Shown here piece after piece: positions 15,447 through 23,711 of a stretch of 64,000 nucleotides of DNA (position 1 is its first letter; every line of letters starts with the position of its first letter). Origin of the DNA: CAZJHX01 sp964545715 (GTDB taxonomy: Bacteria > Myxococcota_A > UBA9042 > GCA-2863065); assembly GCA_964545715.1 (NCBI GenBank), contig CAZJHX010000011.1:1-64000 (forward strand), written 5' to 3'. The notes beneath the pieces were generated by a model. It searched no databases, was not told the DNA's origin, and saw only the letters and a list, made by a program, of their open reading frames with translations. The position numbers and the translations under genes are program-made.

Positions 15447-17447
15447 CTATTTGTCGACCGGCGTCAGCGGGAACTCGAGCGTCATGAACTCGAGCTCGTC
15501 ATCGTGCTCGTGGACAAGGCAGCCCATGTCGTTGGGGACGTCGCTGCAGTCCGCGGTCAGACATTGCATGGTGCTGGCGTTGGGCGCGCCGGGCTTGCCG
15601 GACAGACCCCACAAGCTGACGTGCAGGTGGTGGTGATGGAAGTTGTACCAGCCGGCGCCACCGTTCGTGACCTCGTAGGCGAGGGAACCGCTGGCGCCTG
15701 GATCCGTCGGCGGCAGCCAGCCGTTGGCCTTCAGCACGGCGATGCCTTCTTCCACCAGCGGACCGACCTTGCCGTCGACGCCGATGACGCGCGTGCGCTT
15801 GCTGCTCAGCAGCGCGCCCAGGAAGAGGGACGTGCGCCACAGGTCCAGCTTGTAGGGCTCGCTGACGCAGTGGTACTGGTCCTGTCCGCCGATCTTGTGG
15901 TCACACACCGGCTTCAGGTAGTTGTTGGCGCCCTCGTTGGTGTAATACGCGATATCCATGTCGTAGCCGTCCACGTGCGTGCCGGCCGGGTGCCCGGGCT
16001 GGCCCACGGCCGTCCCCGGAATGGCGCCGTTAGATTCACTCATATCACCCAGACCCAGCGGGAAGCCGTTGCCACCGCCCCAGCCCTTGGCCTTGCAGTC
16101 CACGTACGCCGTGGCCCACTTGATCAGCATCATCAGGTCGCGCCGGCAGTAGCTGCGCCACTGGTTGTCCCAATCCTCGCCGTTGAGTGGGTAGTTCGTG
16201 TAGCCGGTGCCGTTGTAGGGCGTGAACTCCATGATCTGCCCGCAGTAGCTGTTGGAGCCCGTGCACTTGGGTGACGGCATGCTCGGGCAGCTGGGACCGG
16301 GGCCGACACCGGGGCCGCCTGCGACGTCGGGAACGCACTCACCGCTTGGCGCGCAGATCATGCCGGCGCCGCAACTCGTCGCGTTGCACGGCGGATCCTG
16401 GCAGAAGCCGTCGGGGCCGCAGACCAGGTCCGGACCACAGCTGGCGTCGGTGCATGCCGGACCACAGATGCCGTCCTGCGGGTCGCACGCGTAGCTGCTG
16501 GGGCAGGTCGAGCCCTGGCCGCAGCTGGGGAAGCACAGCCCGGCGGCGCCGCTGTTCAATGAGACGCAGCCGTAGCCCTCGTCGTCGCGGCAGTCGGAGG
16601 TCGCGCCGCAGTCGGCCACACAGGCAGTGCCGCCACCGACGTAGATCGCCTGGCAGCTGGAGCCGGAGGGGCAGGCGCCCGGGTTGCAGTCGTTGATGAG
16701 GCAGTAGCCGTTGACGAAGCCGGTGACCTGGCCCTGGATCAGGTACGGGTAGCAGGCCGCGGCCGAGTCTTTGCAGTCGGAGTCGCTGTCGCATGGGCCA
16801 CCGACGGGGCTGCCGCCGGCGCCGGGACCAGGATCGGGATCAGGACCGGGATCCGGATCGTTGCCCGGATCGGGATCGGGGCCGGGATCGGGGCCGGGAT
16901 CGGTCGTGTCCTCGATGGGCCAGCACGTGCTGTCCACGTCGCACTCCTGACCGGCGATGCAGTCGGCGTTGCTGCCGCAGTTCTTCAGGCAGAACGTGCC
17001 GACGTCCGGGAAGTCCCAGCACGTGGTGTTTTCAGGGCACGCCTTCTGCGCGCAGTTGCTGACCGAGCAGTAGCCGTCGCCCACGGGCAGGCAGATGTCG
17101 CCCTGGCATTGGCTGGCGTCCACGCAGTTGGAGCCCACGGCGCCGTCCTGGTTGGAGCCGGGATCGGGATCGCCCGGATCGGGGTCGCCGGGATCAGGCG
17201 TGACCGGGTCGCTGGGGTCGCCGGGATCAGGCGTGACCGGATCGCCGGGATCGGGATCGCCGGGATCCCCCGGATCGGGATCACCCGGATCCGGGTTGGC
17301 CGGATCGTCGGGGAAGCCCCCGAAGTCCTCGCCGGTCGTATCCGCAGCCGGATCGTCCTTCTTCTTACCGCCTCGCCCGCCGGGCGCCGGTGTACAACCG
17401 CTGATGATGAGCGCAGAAATCGAAATCGTGGTGAGCAACAACCGCAT
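15447..17447 (-). CDS. Long Asp-Pro-Gly repeat lipoprotein with LAS-type peptidase domain
   Basis: Surface lipoprotein of 666 residues. The start ATG 17447 has a strong GGGGG Shine-Dalgarno and gives MRLLLTTISISALIISGC, a lipoprotein leader; ATG 17468 adds seven residues. Residues about 45-100 and 185-220 are DPGDPDPG and DPGPDPDPG tracts. Between and after them are Cys-rich segments with CxxxxxC pairs (to about 390). The last 260 residues carry HVDGYDMD (His491, Asp498) and HLH (His607, His609), the HX6D...HXH zinc pattern of LAS metallopeptidases (D-Ala-D-Ala peptidase, MepA, hedgehog), so cell-wall cleavage is likely. The gene has its own promoter and its stop overlaps the transporter start. 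Confidence 0.82.
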   Translation of the reverse strand: MRLLLTTISISALIISGCTPAPGGRGGKKKDDPAADTTGEDFGGFPDDPANPDPGDPDPGDPGDPDPGDPVTPDPGDPSDPVTPDPGDPDPGDPDPGSNQDGAVGSNCVDASQCQGDICLPVGDGYCSVSNCAQKACPENTTCWDFPDVGTFCLKNCGSNADCIAGQECDVDSTCWPIEDTTDPGPDPGPDPDPGNDPDPGPDPDPGPGAGGSPVGGPCDSDSDCKDSAAACYPYLIQGQVTGFVNGYCLINDCNPGACPSGSSCQAIYVGGGTACVADCGATSDCRDDEGYGCVSLNSGAAGLCFPSCGQGSTCPSSYACDPQDGICGPACTDASCGPDLVCGPDGFCQDPPCNATSCGAGMICAPSGECVPDVAGGPGVGPGPSCPSMPSPKCTGSNSYCGQIMEFTPYNGTGYTNYPLNGEDWDNQWRSYCRRDLMMLIKWATAYVDCKAKGWGGGNGFPLGLGDMSESNGAIPGTAVGQPGHPAGTHVDGYDMDIAYYTNEGANNYLKPVCDHKIGGQDQYHCVSEPYKLDLWRTSLFLGALLSSKRTRVIGVDGKVGPLVEEGIAVLKANGWLPPTDPGASGSLAYEVTNGGAGWYNFHHHHLHVSLWGLSGKPGAPNASTMQCLTADCSDVPNDMGCLVHEHDDELEFMTLEFPLTPVDK

Positions 17448-17488
17448 GAGCAAAACCCCCAGCTTCATGGTGTGCCGACGAAGGCGAA

Positions 17489-17517
17489 CTTCTATCCAAT
17501 GCACCAGGGGAGTTCAA
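17489..17517 (-). promoter_or_regulatory. Promoter of the LAS-domain lipoprotein gene
   Basis: On the minus strand TTGAAC (17512-17517) is separated by exactly 17 bp from TAGAAG (17489-17494), with four of six bases of the -10 consensus. Transcription would start near 17482, leaving a leader of about 35 nt before the ATG at 17447. Confidence 0.5.
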
Positions 17518-17524
17518 GCTATAA

Positions 17525-17536
17525 AACCAATTGGTT
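17525..17536. promoter_or_regulatory. 12-bp perfect palindrome, possible operator
   Basis: AACCAATTGGTT is a perfect palindrome sitting 8 bp upstream of the -35 box of the lipoprotein promoter, in an unusually AT-rich patch of this GC-rich sequence. The position fits an activator or repressor site. No regulator can be named. Confidence 0.3.
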
Positions 17537-17557
17537 GTTCGGTGGCGCGCTAGGTCA

Positions 17558-18325
17558 CTATTTTGGCGCCATCCGGATCGCGCCGTCGAGGCGGATGACC
17601 TCACCGTTCAGCATGTTGTTGCTGATGATGTGCGCGGACAGGTCGGCGTACTCGCTGGGCCGGCCCAGGCGCGACGGAAACGGCACCTGTGTGGCCAGCG
17701 ATTGTCGCGCGGCCTCGGGCAGCCCGGCCAGCAGTGGCGTATCAAACAGTCCGGGGGCGATCGTCATGACGCGGATCCCCATACGGGACAGGTCGCGCGC
17801 CATGGGCAACGTCATGCCCACGATGCCGCCCTTGGACGCCGAGTAGGAGACCTGGCCGATCTGACCATCGTAGGCGGCCACGGACGCGGTCATGATGACC
17901 ACACCGCGCTCGCCCGCGTCGTTCGGCTCGTTCTCCCCCATGGCGGCACACGCCAGGCGCGCTACGTTGAAGGTGCCGATCAAGTTGACTTGGATGGTAC
18001 GCGTGAAGATCCGGAGATCCAGTGGCCCTTTGCGCCCTACCGTGCGTCCCACCGTGCCGATGCCCGCGCAACAGATGGCCGCGTTCAGACCGCCGAATGC
18101 CTCTTTGGCGGTGGCGATCGCGGCCGCGACCTGCTCTTCGTCCGTCACGTCCGTCTTAACGAACCGCACCGCGTCGCCCAGCTCGGACGCCAGGGTCGCG
18201 CCACGGTCCTCGTTGATGTCGATAATGACCGCGCTGCCGCCGTCGGCCACGATGCGGCGCACGCACGCCTCACCCAGACCCGACGCGCCACCAGTCACCA
18301 GTGCCACAGTCTTGCTGACGTCCAT
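17558..18325 (-). CDS. SDR-family dehydrogenase, HSD17B10-like
   Basis: Short-chain dehydrogenase/reductase of 255 residues, most like 3-hydroxyacyl-CoA dehydrogenase type 2 (HSD10). The NAD-binding TGGASGLG is at 11-18, with Asp36 after beta-2 pointing to NAD(H). The catalytic set is Ser148, Tyr161 and Lys165 (YSASKGG). A 13-residue segment after GTVGRTVGRKGPLDL is typical of the HSD10 group. It probably acts in fatty-acid beta-oxidation, consistent with the acyl-CoA genes elsewhere in the window. It follows topA by 5 bp. Confidence 0.9.
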   Translation of the reverse strand: MDVSKTVALVTGGASGLGEACVRRIVADGGSAVIIDINEDRGATLASELGDAVRFVKTDVTDEEQVAAAIATAKEAFGGLNAAICCAGIGTVGRTVGRKGPLDLRIFTRTIQVNLIGTFNVARLACAAMGENEPNDAGERGVVIMTASVAAYDGQIGQVSYSASKGGIVGMTLPMARDLSRMGIRVMTIAPGLFDTPLLAGLPEAARQSLATQVPFPSRLGRPSEYADLSAHIISNNMLNGEVIRLDGAIRMAPK

Positions 18326-18330
18326 CGATA

Positions 18331-21015
18331 TTACTCCGCTGAGGCTTTTTTGCTTTTGGCCTTGGGCTTGGCTTTTGCCTTGGGCTTGGCCTTTGCTTTG
18401 GGCTTGGCTTTTGCCTTTCGGCCGCGCTTCTTGGTCGGGCCCATCTCCGCCTTGCGCTGGAGCAGGGTCACCGCGTCTTCGAGCGTGATCTCATCGGGCT
18501 CGATCTCGCGAGGGATGGTCGCGTTGATCCCGCCGTGCGTCACGTACGGCCCGTAGCGCCCCTTCATCACCTTGACCTGCTCGCCGTCGCTGGGGTGCTC
18601 GCCCAGCTCCTTGAGCGCGGTCGGTCCGCGTCCACGGCGTCCGCCGGGCTTCTCCTCGGCCAGTAACGCCAGCGCGCGCTCCAGCCCGACAGTCAGGACG
18701 TCGTCGGTCTTGGTCAGCGACCGGAACTCCTTGTTGTGCGCCACATAAGGGCCATAGCGACCGATGGCGGCGCGGATGTCCTCACCGTCGTCGGGATGCT
18801 TACCCAGGATGCGCGGCAGCGAGAGCAGCGACAGAGCCTTCTCGGGCGTGACCTGGTCCGGCGTCAGCCCCTTGGGCAGCGACACACGCTTGGGCTTGTG
18901 GTCGTCCGACGCCTCGCCCAGCTGAATGTACGGACCGTAGCGGCCGACGAACATGTAGACGTTCTCGCCGGTCTCGGGCTCCTGGGCGATCGGGGTCGGC
19001 CCCTCGGCCTTCTGCCTGATCAACTCAGCAGCGTTCGCTGTGGTCAGGTCGGCGGGCGCCATGGTCTCGGGGATCGACACCCGCACCAGGTTGTCGGGGT
19101 CCGTCTCGACGTCGCCGTGCTCCAGATAGGGGCCGTAGCGACCGATGCGCACCCGCGCGTCCAGGTCCTGGAAGCCGATCAGCGTACACGCCGTGCGTGG
19201 GTCGATCTCTTCTTTGCCGACCTTCACCTGAGGCAGCAGCCCCTGGTCCCCCGCCCAGAACTTCTTCAGGTACGGCAGGTGCTCGATGGCGCCGCTGGCG
19301 ACCTGGTCAAGAGACTGCTCCATCTGCGCCGTGAAACCGAGGTCCACAAACTGCGTGAAGTTGTTCTCCATGAGCTGTGTCACGCCAAAGGCGGTGAACG
19401 TGGGCACCAGCGTGTTGCCGGTTTTGCGGGCGTAGTCGCGTGACAAGATGGTGTCGATGATGGTGGCGTAGGTCGACGGCCGGCCGATGCCCTCTTTCTC
19501 GAGCTTCTCGACCAACGACGCCTCGGTGTATCGCGACGGCGGGCGGGTCTCGCGGCCGGTCGGGTCCACCTTCTCGCAGTCGAGCTTGTCGCCCGCGCTC
19601 ATGTTGGGCAGCAGCACCTCGCGGTCTTCCAGGGCGCTGTTGGGGTCGTCCGAGCCCTCGACGTAGGCGCGCAGGAACCCGGCAAAGACGAGCCGCTTGC
19701 CGCTGGCGCGAAACTGGCAAAGGTCCTGGACCGCACCCCCATCATCAGCGGCGCCGGCCATGATCTGCACGGTCATCAGCTCTTGCCGCGCGTCGGCCAT
19801 CTGCGTGGCCACTGTGCGCTTCCAAATCAACTCGTAGACCGACTTCTCGCGCCCGATGAGACCGGCTTCCGCCGCGGTGGCCATCACCTGCCCGGCAGGG
19901 CGAATGGCCTCATGCGCCTCCTGGGCGCCCTTGGCCTTGGTCGTGAACTTGCGCTCGGTCGGGCTGAGGAACTCCTTGCCGTACAGCGTCTCAACGCAGC
20001 CGCGCGCCGCCGTGACCGCCTCCTTGGAGAGGTTCACCGAGTCGGTACGCATGTAGGTGATCAGGCCGCGCTCGTAGAGCCGCTGCGCGATACGCATGGT
20101 GTCGCGCGAGGACAACCCAAGCTTGCGGTTGGCCTCCTGCTGCAGGGTGGACGTCGTGAACGGCGCCACGGGCTTCAGCGTCTTGGCCTTGCGCTCAACC
20201 TGCTTGACGATCCAGTCGCCGGCTTCCAGCCGCTTGGCCAGCTCGCGCGCGCGCTTCTCGTCCAGAAGTACGGCCTCTGACCTGGCCTTCAGCTTGCCGG
20301 TCGTCTCGTCGAAGTCCGAGCCGCGGGCCACACGCTTGTCGCCGATGCGGGTAAGGAGCGCCTGGAACGGGGCGGTCTCGCCTGCCATCGTGCCCTTGAG
20401 CTCCCAGTAGACGCCGGTGTGGAAGGCGCGCCGCTCTCGCTCACGCTCGACCAGAACGCGGACGGCGACGGACTGCACGCGGCCCGCGGACAGGCCCGGT
20501 GCGATCTTGACCCAGAGAACCGGCGAGACGGTGTAGCCCACCAGCCGGTCAAGGATGCGTCGGGTCTCTTGGGCACGCACGAGGTTCTCGTCGATGTCGC
20601 GCTCGTTTTCCAGCGCCTGGACGATCGCGCTCTTGGTGATCTCGTGAAAGACCATGCGGCTGATCGGTACTTTGGGCTTCAACACCTGGGTCAGATGCCA
20701 GCCGATGGACTCCCCTTCGCGATCCTCATCAGTTGCGATCACCAGCGCCTCGGCGTCCTTGAGTGCTTTGCGCAGCTCAGAGACGACTCGGCGTTTGGCT
20801 TGGGGGATGACGTAAAGGGGCTCAAAGTTCTCATCGACATTAATGCCGTGCTCTTTCGCCCACTTAGCGCCTTTGAATTGGGGCGGAATCTCCGACGCTG
20901 ACCCTGGAAGGTCGCGGACATGACCCATGCAGGCCTCCACCCGGTAGGAGTCCGGGAGAAACTTGCTGATCGTCCGCGCCTTCGTGGGGGACTCAACGAT
21001 TACGAGCGTCGGCAT
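18331..21015 (-). CDS. topA: DNA topoisomerase I
   Basis: Type IA topoisomerase that relaxes negative supercoils. The TOPRIM start LVIVESPTKART and TDEDREGE (Asp96, Asp98) bind magnesium; the nucleophile is Tyr321 in ITYMRTDSVNLS. After residue about 590 there are no CxxC zinc ribbons. Instead four GRYGPY repeats occur (GRYGPYLEHGD, GRYGPYIQLGE, GRYGPYVAHNKEF, GRYGPYVTHGG), followed by a tail of about 30 residues made of KAKAKP repeats. Such basic tails, known from actinobacterial TopA and histone-like proteins, aid DNA binding. The gene lies 25 bp downstream of two tRNA genes on the same strand and may be read through from their promoter. Confidence 0.97.
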   Translation of the reverse strand: MPTLVIVESPTKARTISKFLPDSYRVEACMGHVRDLPGSASEIPPQFKGAKWAKEHGINVDENFEPLYVIPQAKRRVVSELRKALKDAEALVIATDEDREGESIGWHLTQVLKPKVPISRMVFHEITKSAIVQALENERDIDENLVRAQETRRILDRLVGYTVSPVLWVKIAPGLSAGRVQSVAVRVLVERERERRAFHTGVYWELKGTMAGETAPFQALLTRIGDKRVARGSDFDETTGKLKARSEAVLLDEKRARELAKRLEAGDWIVKQVERKAKTLKPVAPFTTSTLQQEANRKLGLSSRDTMRIAQRLYERGLITYMRTDSVNLSKEAVTAARGCVETLYGKEFLSPTERKFTTKAKGAQEAHEAIRPAGQVMATAAEAGLIGREKSVYELIWKRTVATQMADARQELMTVQIMAGAADDGGAVQDLCQFRASGKRLVFAGFLRAYVEGSDDPNSALEDREVLLPNMSAGDKLDCEKVDPTGRETRPPSRYTEASLVEKLEKEGIGRPSTYATIIDTILSRDYARKTGNTLVPTFTAFGVTQLMENNFTQFVDLGFTAQMEQSLDQVASGAIEHLPYLKKFWAGDQGLLPQVKVGKEEIDPRTACTLIGFQDLDARVRIGRYGPYLEHGDVETDPDNLVRVSIPETMAPADLTTANAAELIRQKAEGPTPIAQEPETGENVYMFVGRYGPYIQLGEASDDHKPKRVSLPKGLTPDQVTPEKALSLLSLPRILGKHPDDGEDIRAAIGRYGPYVAHNKEFRSLTKTDDVLTVGLERALALLAEEKPGGRRGRGPTALKELGEHPSDGEQVKVMKGRYGPYVTHGGINATIPREIEPDEITLEDAVTLLQRKAEMGPTKKRGRKAKAKPKAKAKPKAKAKPKAKSKKASAE

Positions 21016-21039
21016 TCATTACCCACTTAGTTTGTCAGG

Positions 21040-21114
21040 CGTCCCCAACGGGATTTGAACCCGTGTTACAGGCTTGAAAGGCCCGCGTCCTTGGCCAGGC
21101 TAGACGATGGGGAC
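21040..21114 (-). tRNA. tRNA-Glu(UUC)
   Basis: Folds as a full cloverleaf on the minus strand. The acceptor is GTCCCCA paired with TGGGGAC, the anticodon stem is CGGGC/GCCTG, and the loop CTTTCAA gives anticodon TTC. The T arm contains GGTTCAAAT and the discriminator is G. The CCA end is not encoded. It is six bases downstream of tRNA-Lys. Confidence 0.95.
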
Positions 21115-21120
21115 GTACGA

Positions 21121-21193
21121 TGAGCCGAGACGGACTCGAACCGTCGACCATCGGATTAAAAGTCCGGTGCTCTACCAACTGAGCTATCGGCCC
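21121..21193 (-). tRNA. tRNA-Lys(UUU)
   Basis: Full cloverleaf on the minus strand. The acceptor is GGGCCGA paired with TCGGCTC (one G-T pair), the D arm is TAGCTCAGTTGGTAGAGC, and the anticodon loop CTTTTAA gives TTT. The T arm is GACGGTTCGAGTCCGTC and the discriminator is A. The CCA end is not encoded. It is first in the tRNA-Lys/tRNA-Glu pair. Confidence 0.95.
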
Positions 21194-21222
21194 AATAACT
21201 CGGCTTTCACCGAGCACACGGT

Positions 21223-21251
21223 CTACTAAAGGCAGATGGATCTGTTGTCAA
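21223..21251 (-). promoter_or_regulatory. Promoter of the tRNA-Lys/tRNA-Glu unit
   Basis: On the minus strand a perfect TTGACA (21246-21251) and TAGTAG (21223-21228) are 17 bp apart, and the tRNA-Lys 5' end lies 30 bp downstream. A small stem-loop (CTCGG, six-base loop, CCGAG; 21198-21213) sits in the leader between the promoter and the tRNA. Confidence 0.6.
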
Positions 21252-21273
21252 GAGTCAGTGGCAGCAAGTTTCT

Positions 21274-22422
21274 CTACACCGCATAGCGGTGGGATTTCAT
21301 CATCGCTGCAAAGCGGTCGAAGTGGGGGTGCGCGTCGTGGGGACCGGGGCTCGCCTCCGGGTGGTACTGCACGCTGAACAGCAGCTTGTCCCGGTGTTCG
21401 AAGCCCTCGACGGTCTGATCGTTGAGGTTGATGTGGGTGACCCGGGCGTCGTTGGGCAGGGTGTCCTTGTCCACTGCAAAGCCGTGGTTCTGCGCGGTGA
21501 TCTCGACGCGACCGCTGTCGATGTCGAGCACCGGCTGGTTGCCGCCGCGATGCCCAAACTTCAGCTTGTAGGTCTTGGCGCCCAGGGCCAGAGCCATGAT
21601 CTGGTGGCCCAGGCAGATTCCAAAGATCGGGACGTGGCCGACCAGCGCACGCACCGCCTCGATTCCGCTATGCACGGCGCTCGGATCCCCGGGGCCGTTG
21701 CTCAAGAAGATGCCGTCCGGCTTGCGGGCCATGACAGTCTCGGCCGGGGTGTCCGCCGGGACGACGACGACCTCACACCCGACGGCCGTGAGGTGGCGCA
21801 GGATGCTCTCCTTGACGCCGAAGTCGTAGGCCACTACCTGGTAGGGCGTGGCGGGCAGCTCCCCAGGGGACTTTGACTCGGGAACGCCGCCGGACCAGCA
21901 GTACGCGCCCTCGCACGTGACCTGACCGGCTAGATTGGCGCCGACGATACCGGGATCCGCGGCGATGGCCGAGTGCGCCGTGTCGATCCCGGACTCCTCC
22001 TCGAGCGGGCTGACGATGGCGCCCGACTGCGCACCGTGGGTGCGGATGTGCCGGGTCAGCTCCCGCGTGTCGACCCCGCTGATCGCGACCACGCCCTGCT
22101 GCTGCAGAAACTCCTCCAGCGTCGCCGTCGCGCGCCAGCTGCTGGGCACCGGGCTGGTCTCGCGGACGACCATGCCTGTGGCGTGCACCCGGCGGCTCTC
22201 CACGTCCGCGGGGTTGACGCCGTAGTTGCCCATCTCCGGGTACGTCATGGTGATGATCTGCCCGGCGTAGCTCGGGTCGGTCAGGATCTCCTGGTACCCG
22301 GTCATCGACGTGTTGAAGCAGACCTCCCCCACCGCGACGCCGCGTTTTCCACAGGCGAAGCCGTCAAAACGCTCGCCGTCGGCCAGGACCAGTACTGCGC
22401 GCTCGCGCTGCTTGCCGATCAT
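21274..22422 (-). CDS. carA: Carbamoyl-phosphate synthase small subunit
   Basis: Glutamine amidotransferase subunit that passes ammonia to CarB for carbamoyl phosphate, used by both PyrB and ArgF. The start at 22422 (MIGKQRERAVLVLADG) is set by the ATGA overlap with the upstream gene and gives 382 residues, the normal length. The N-terminal domain has GEVCFNTSMTGYQEILTDPS. The amidotransferase triad is visible as the Cys in FGICLGHQ and the His and Glu in QYHPEASPGPHD. carB is not in the window. It is the last gene of the pyr cluster. Confidence 0.96.
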   Translation of the reverse strand: MIGKQRERAVLVLADGERFDGFACGKRGVAVGEVCFNTSMTGYQEILTDPSYAGQIITMTYPEMGNYGVNPADVESRRVHATGMVVRETSPVPSSWRATATLEEFLQQQGVVAISGVDTRELTRHIRTHGAQSGAIVSPLEEESGIDTAHSAIAADPGIVGANLAGQVTCEGAYCWSGGVPESKSPGELPATPYQVVAYDFGVKESILRHLTAVGCEVVVVPADTPAETVMARKPDGIFLSNGPGDPSAVHSGIEAVRALVGHVPIFGICLGHQIMALALGAKTYKLKFGHRGGNQPVLDIDSGRVEITAQNHGFAVDKDTLPNDARVTHINLNDQTVEGFEHRDKLLFSVQYHPEASPGPHDAHPHFDRFAAMMKSHRYAV

Positions 22423-23711
22423 CGGGGCGCCTCCGCGGAGAAGATGCGTCCTGCGATGATGGTCGTGTCCACCTGCCCCAGCAGGCTGGCGCCCGTCCAG
22501 ATGTGGTTGACGCCGCGGGTCAGTAGCGTGTTTGGACCCACGCGCCGCGGCACCTCGGAGTCCACGACGACCAGGTCGGCGCACGCATTTTCGGCGATGC
22601 GTCCCAGGTCCGGGCGGCGCAGGATGTCCGCTGCGCGGCAGGTCAGCGGTGCCAGGGCCTGCTCGATGGTCAGCGCCTCCTGGCGGACCAGCTCCAACAT
22701 CACCGGCAGCGCAGTCTCCAGCCCGGTGGTGCCCGGCTGAGCGTACTCGTATTCGACCTGCTTCTCGATGCTCGACTGTGGCGAGTGGTCGGTCGCCACG
22801 GCGTCGATGAGCCCGGAGGCCAGTGCGGCTCGCAGCGCGGCGACGTCTCTGGCTGCGCGCAGGGGCGGCATGACCCGAGTGCGCGTCTCAAAGCTGGTGA
22901 CGGCGCTCTCGTCGAACCACAGGTGGTGTGGCGTGACGTCGGCGGTGATCCGCACGCCCTGATCTTTGAGAAGCTTCAGGACCTCGACACCCTGGGCGGT
23001 CGACAGCCGCTGCACATGCAGCGTCCAATCGACCAGGCGTGCGAGCATGCCGTCGCGGAACAAGGTGATGCTCTCGGCCTCCGCCGGGACAGCCTTCATC
23101 CCCAGGCGCAGCCAGACGTCGCCCTCGTGCATGACCGCGCCCGTGGCCAGGGATGGGTCCGCGGGCGACGTGAACAGCGGGAGGTCCACCGACCGTGCGT
23201 ACTCCAGAACCCGGCGCATCATGCGCGCCGAGGCCATACTGTGCTCGCCGGTGGAGACGGCCACGCAGCCGGCGTCCTTCAGGTCTCCCATCTCGCTGAG
23301 ATGCTCGCCCTTCAGGCCCACCGTGGCGGCGCCGACCGGCTCGACCCGTGCGCCGTTGACCAGCGCGTTGCGGGTGACGATCTGCTCCGTGACCGCGCGC
23401 ACGTCGTTGATGGGCTCGCTGTCCGGTGTGGCGCAGATGGTTGTGAATCCGCCGGCCGCGGCCGCGACGCTGGCGGAGGCGATGTCCTCTTTCCACTCAT
23501 AGCCGGGCTCGCAGACGTGGGCGCGCAGGCAGATGAGCCCCGGTATGACCCAGCGTCCGCCGGCGTCGACCACGTCCGCCCCGCTCCAGTCGGAGGGGAC
23601 CTCGTTGGTGACGCCGAAGATGCGGCCATCGTCGATGAGAACTTCGCCGGGCTCGTTGCGCCCGCTCGCGGGGTCGATGACGACGCCGCCTTTGACGATT
23701 AGTCGGCTCAC
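22419..23711 (-). CDS. Dihydroorotase-like protein, probably inactive (PyrC')
   Basis: It aligns over its full 430 residues with class I dihydroorotase, the third step of pyrimidine synthesis, but the metal site is degraded. The consensus D-x-H-x-H-x-R reads C-L-R-A-H-V-C (61-67), so one zinc histidine, the Asp and the substrate Arg are lost. The bridging Asp of SDDG is replaced (VSTGEHS, 152-158). The HxED region reads TSPADP (181-186), and a later zinc His aligns with Arg235. PHHL (261-264) and ATDHS (306-310) remain. Inactive PyrC' subunits that support aspartate transcarbamoylase are known in Pseudomonas. Here the gene overlaps pyrB by 4 bp, so the same role is likely. Confidence 0.88.
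   Translation of the reverse strand: MSRLIVKGGVVIDPASGRNEPGEVLIDDGRIFGVTNEVPSDWSGADVVDAGGRWVIPGLICLRAHVCEPGYEWKEDIASASVAAAAGGFTTICATPDSEPINDVRAVTEQIVTRNALVNGARVEPVGAATVGLKGEHLSEMGDLKDAGCVAVSTGEHSMASARMMRRVLEYARSVDLPLFTSPADPSLATGAVMHEGDVWLRLGMKAVPAEAESITLFRDGMLARLVDWTLHVQRLSTAQGVEVLKLLKDQGVRITADVTPHHLWFDESAVTSFETRTRVMPPLRAARDVAALRAALASGLIDAVATDHSPQSSIEKQVEYEYAQPGTTGLETALPVMLELVRQEALTIEQALAPLTCRAADILRRPDLGRIAENACADLVVVDSEVPRRVGPNTLLTRGVNHIWTGASLLGQVDTTIIAGRIFSAEAPR

Noticed and set aside
22419..23711. Pseudogene call for the pyrC-like gene
   Set aside because: Full length, no frameshift, coupled by 4-bp overlaps to both neighbours; the altered residues look like a non-catalytic subunit and not decay.
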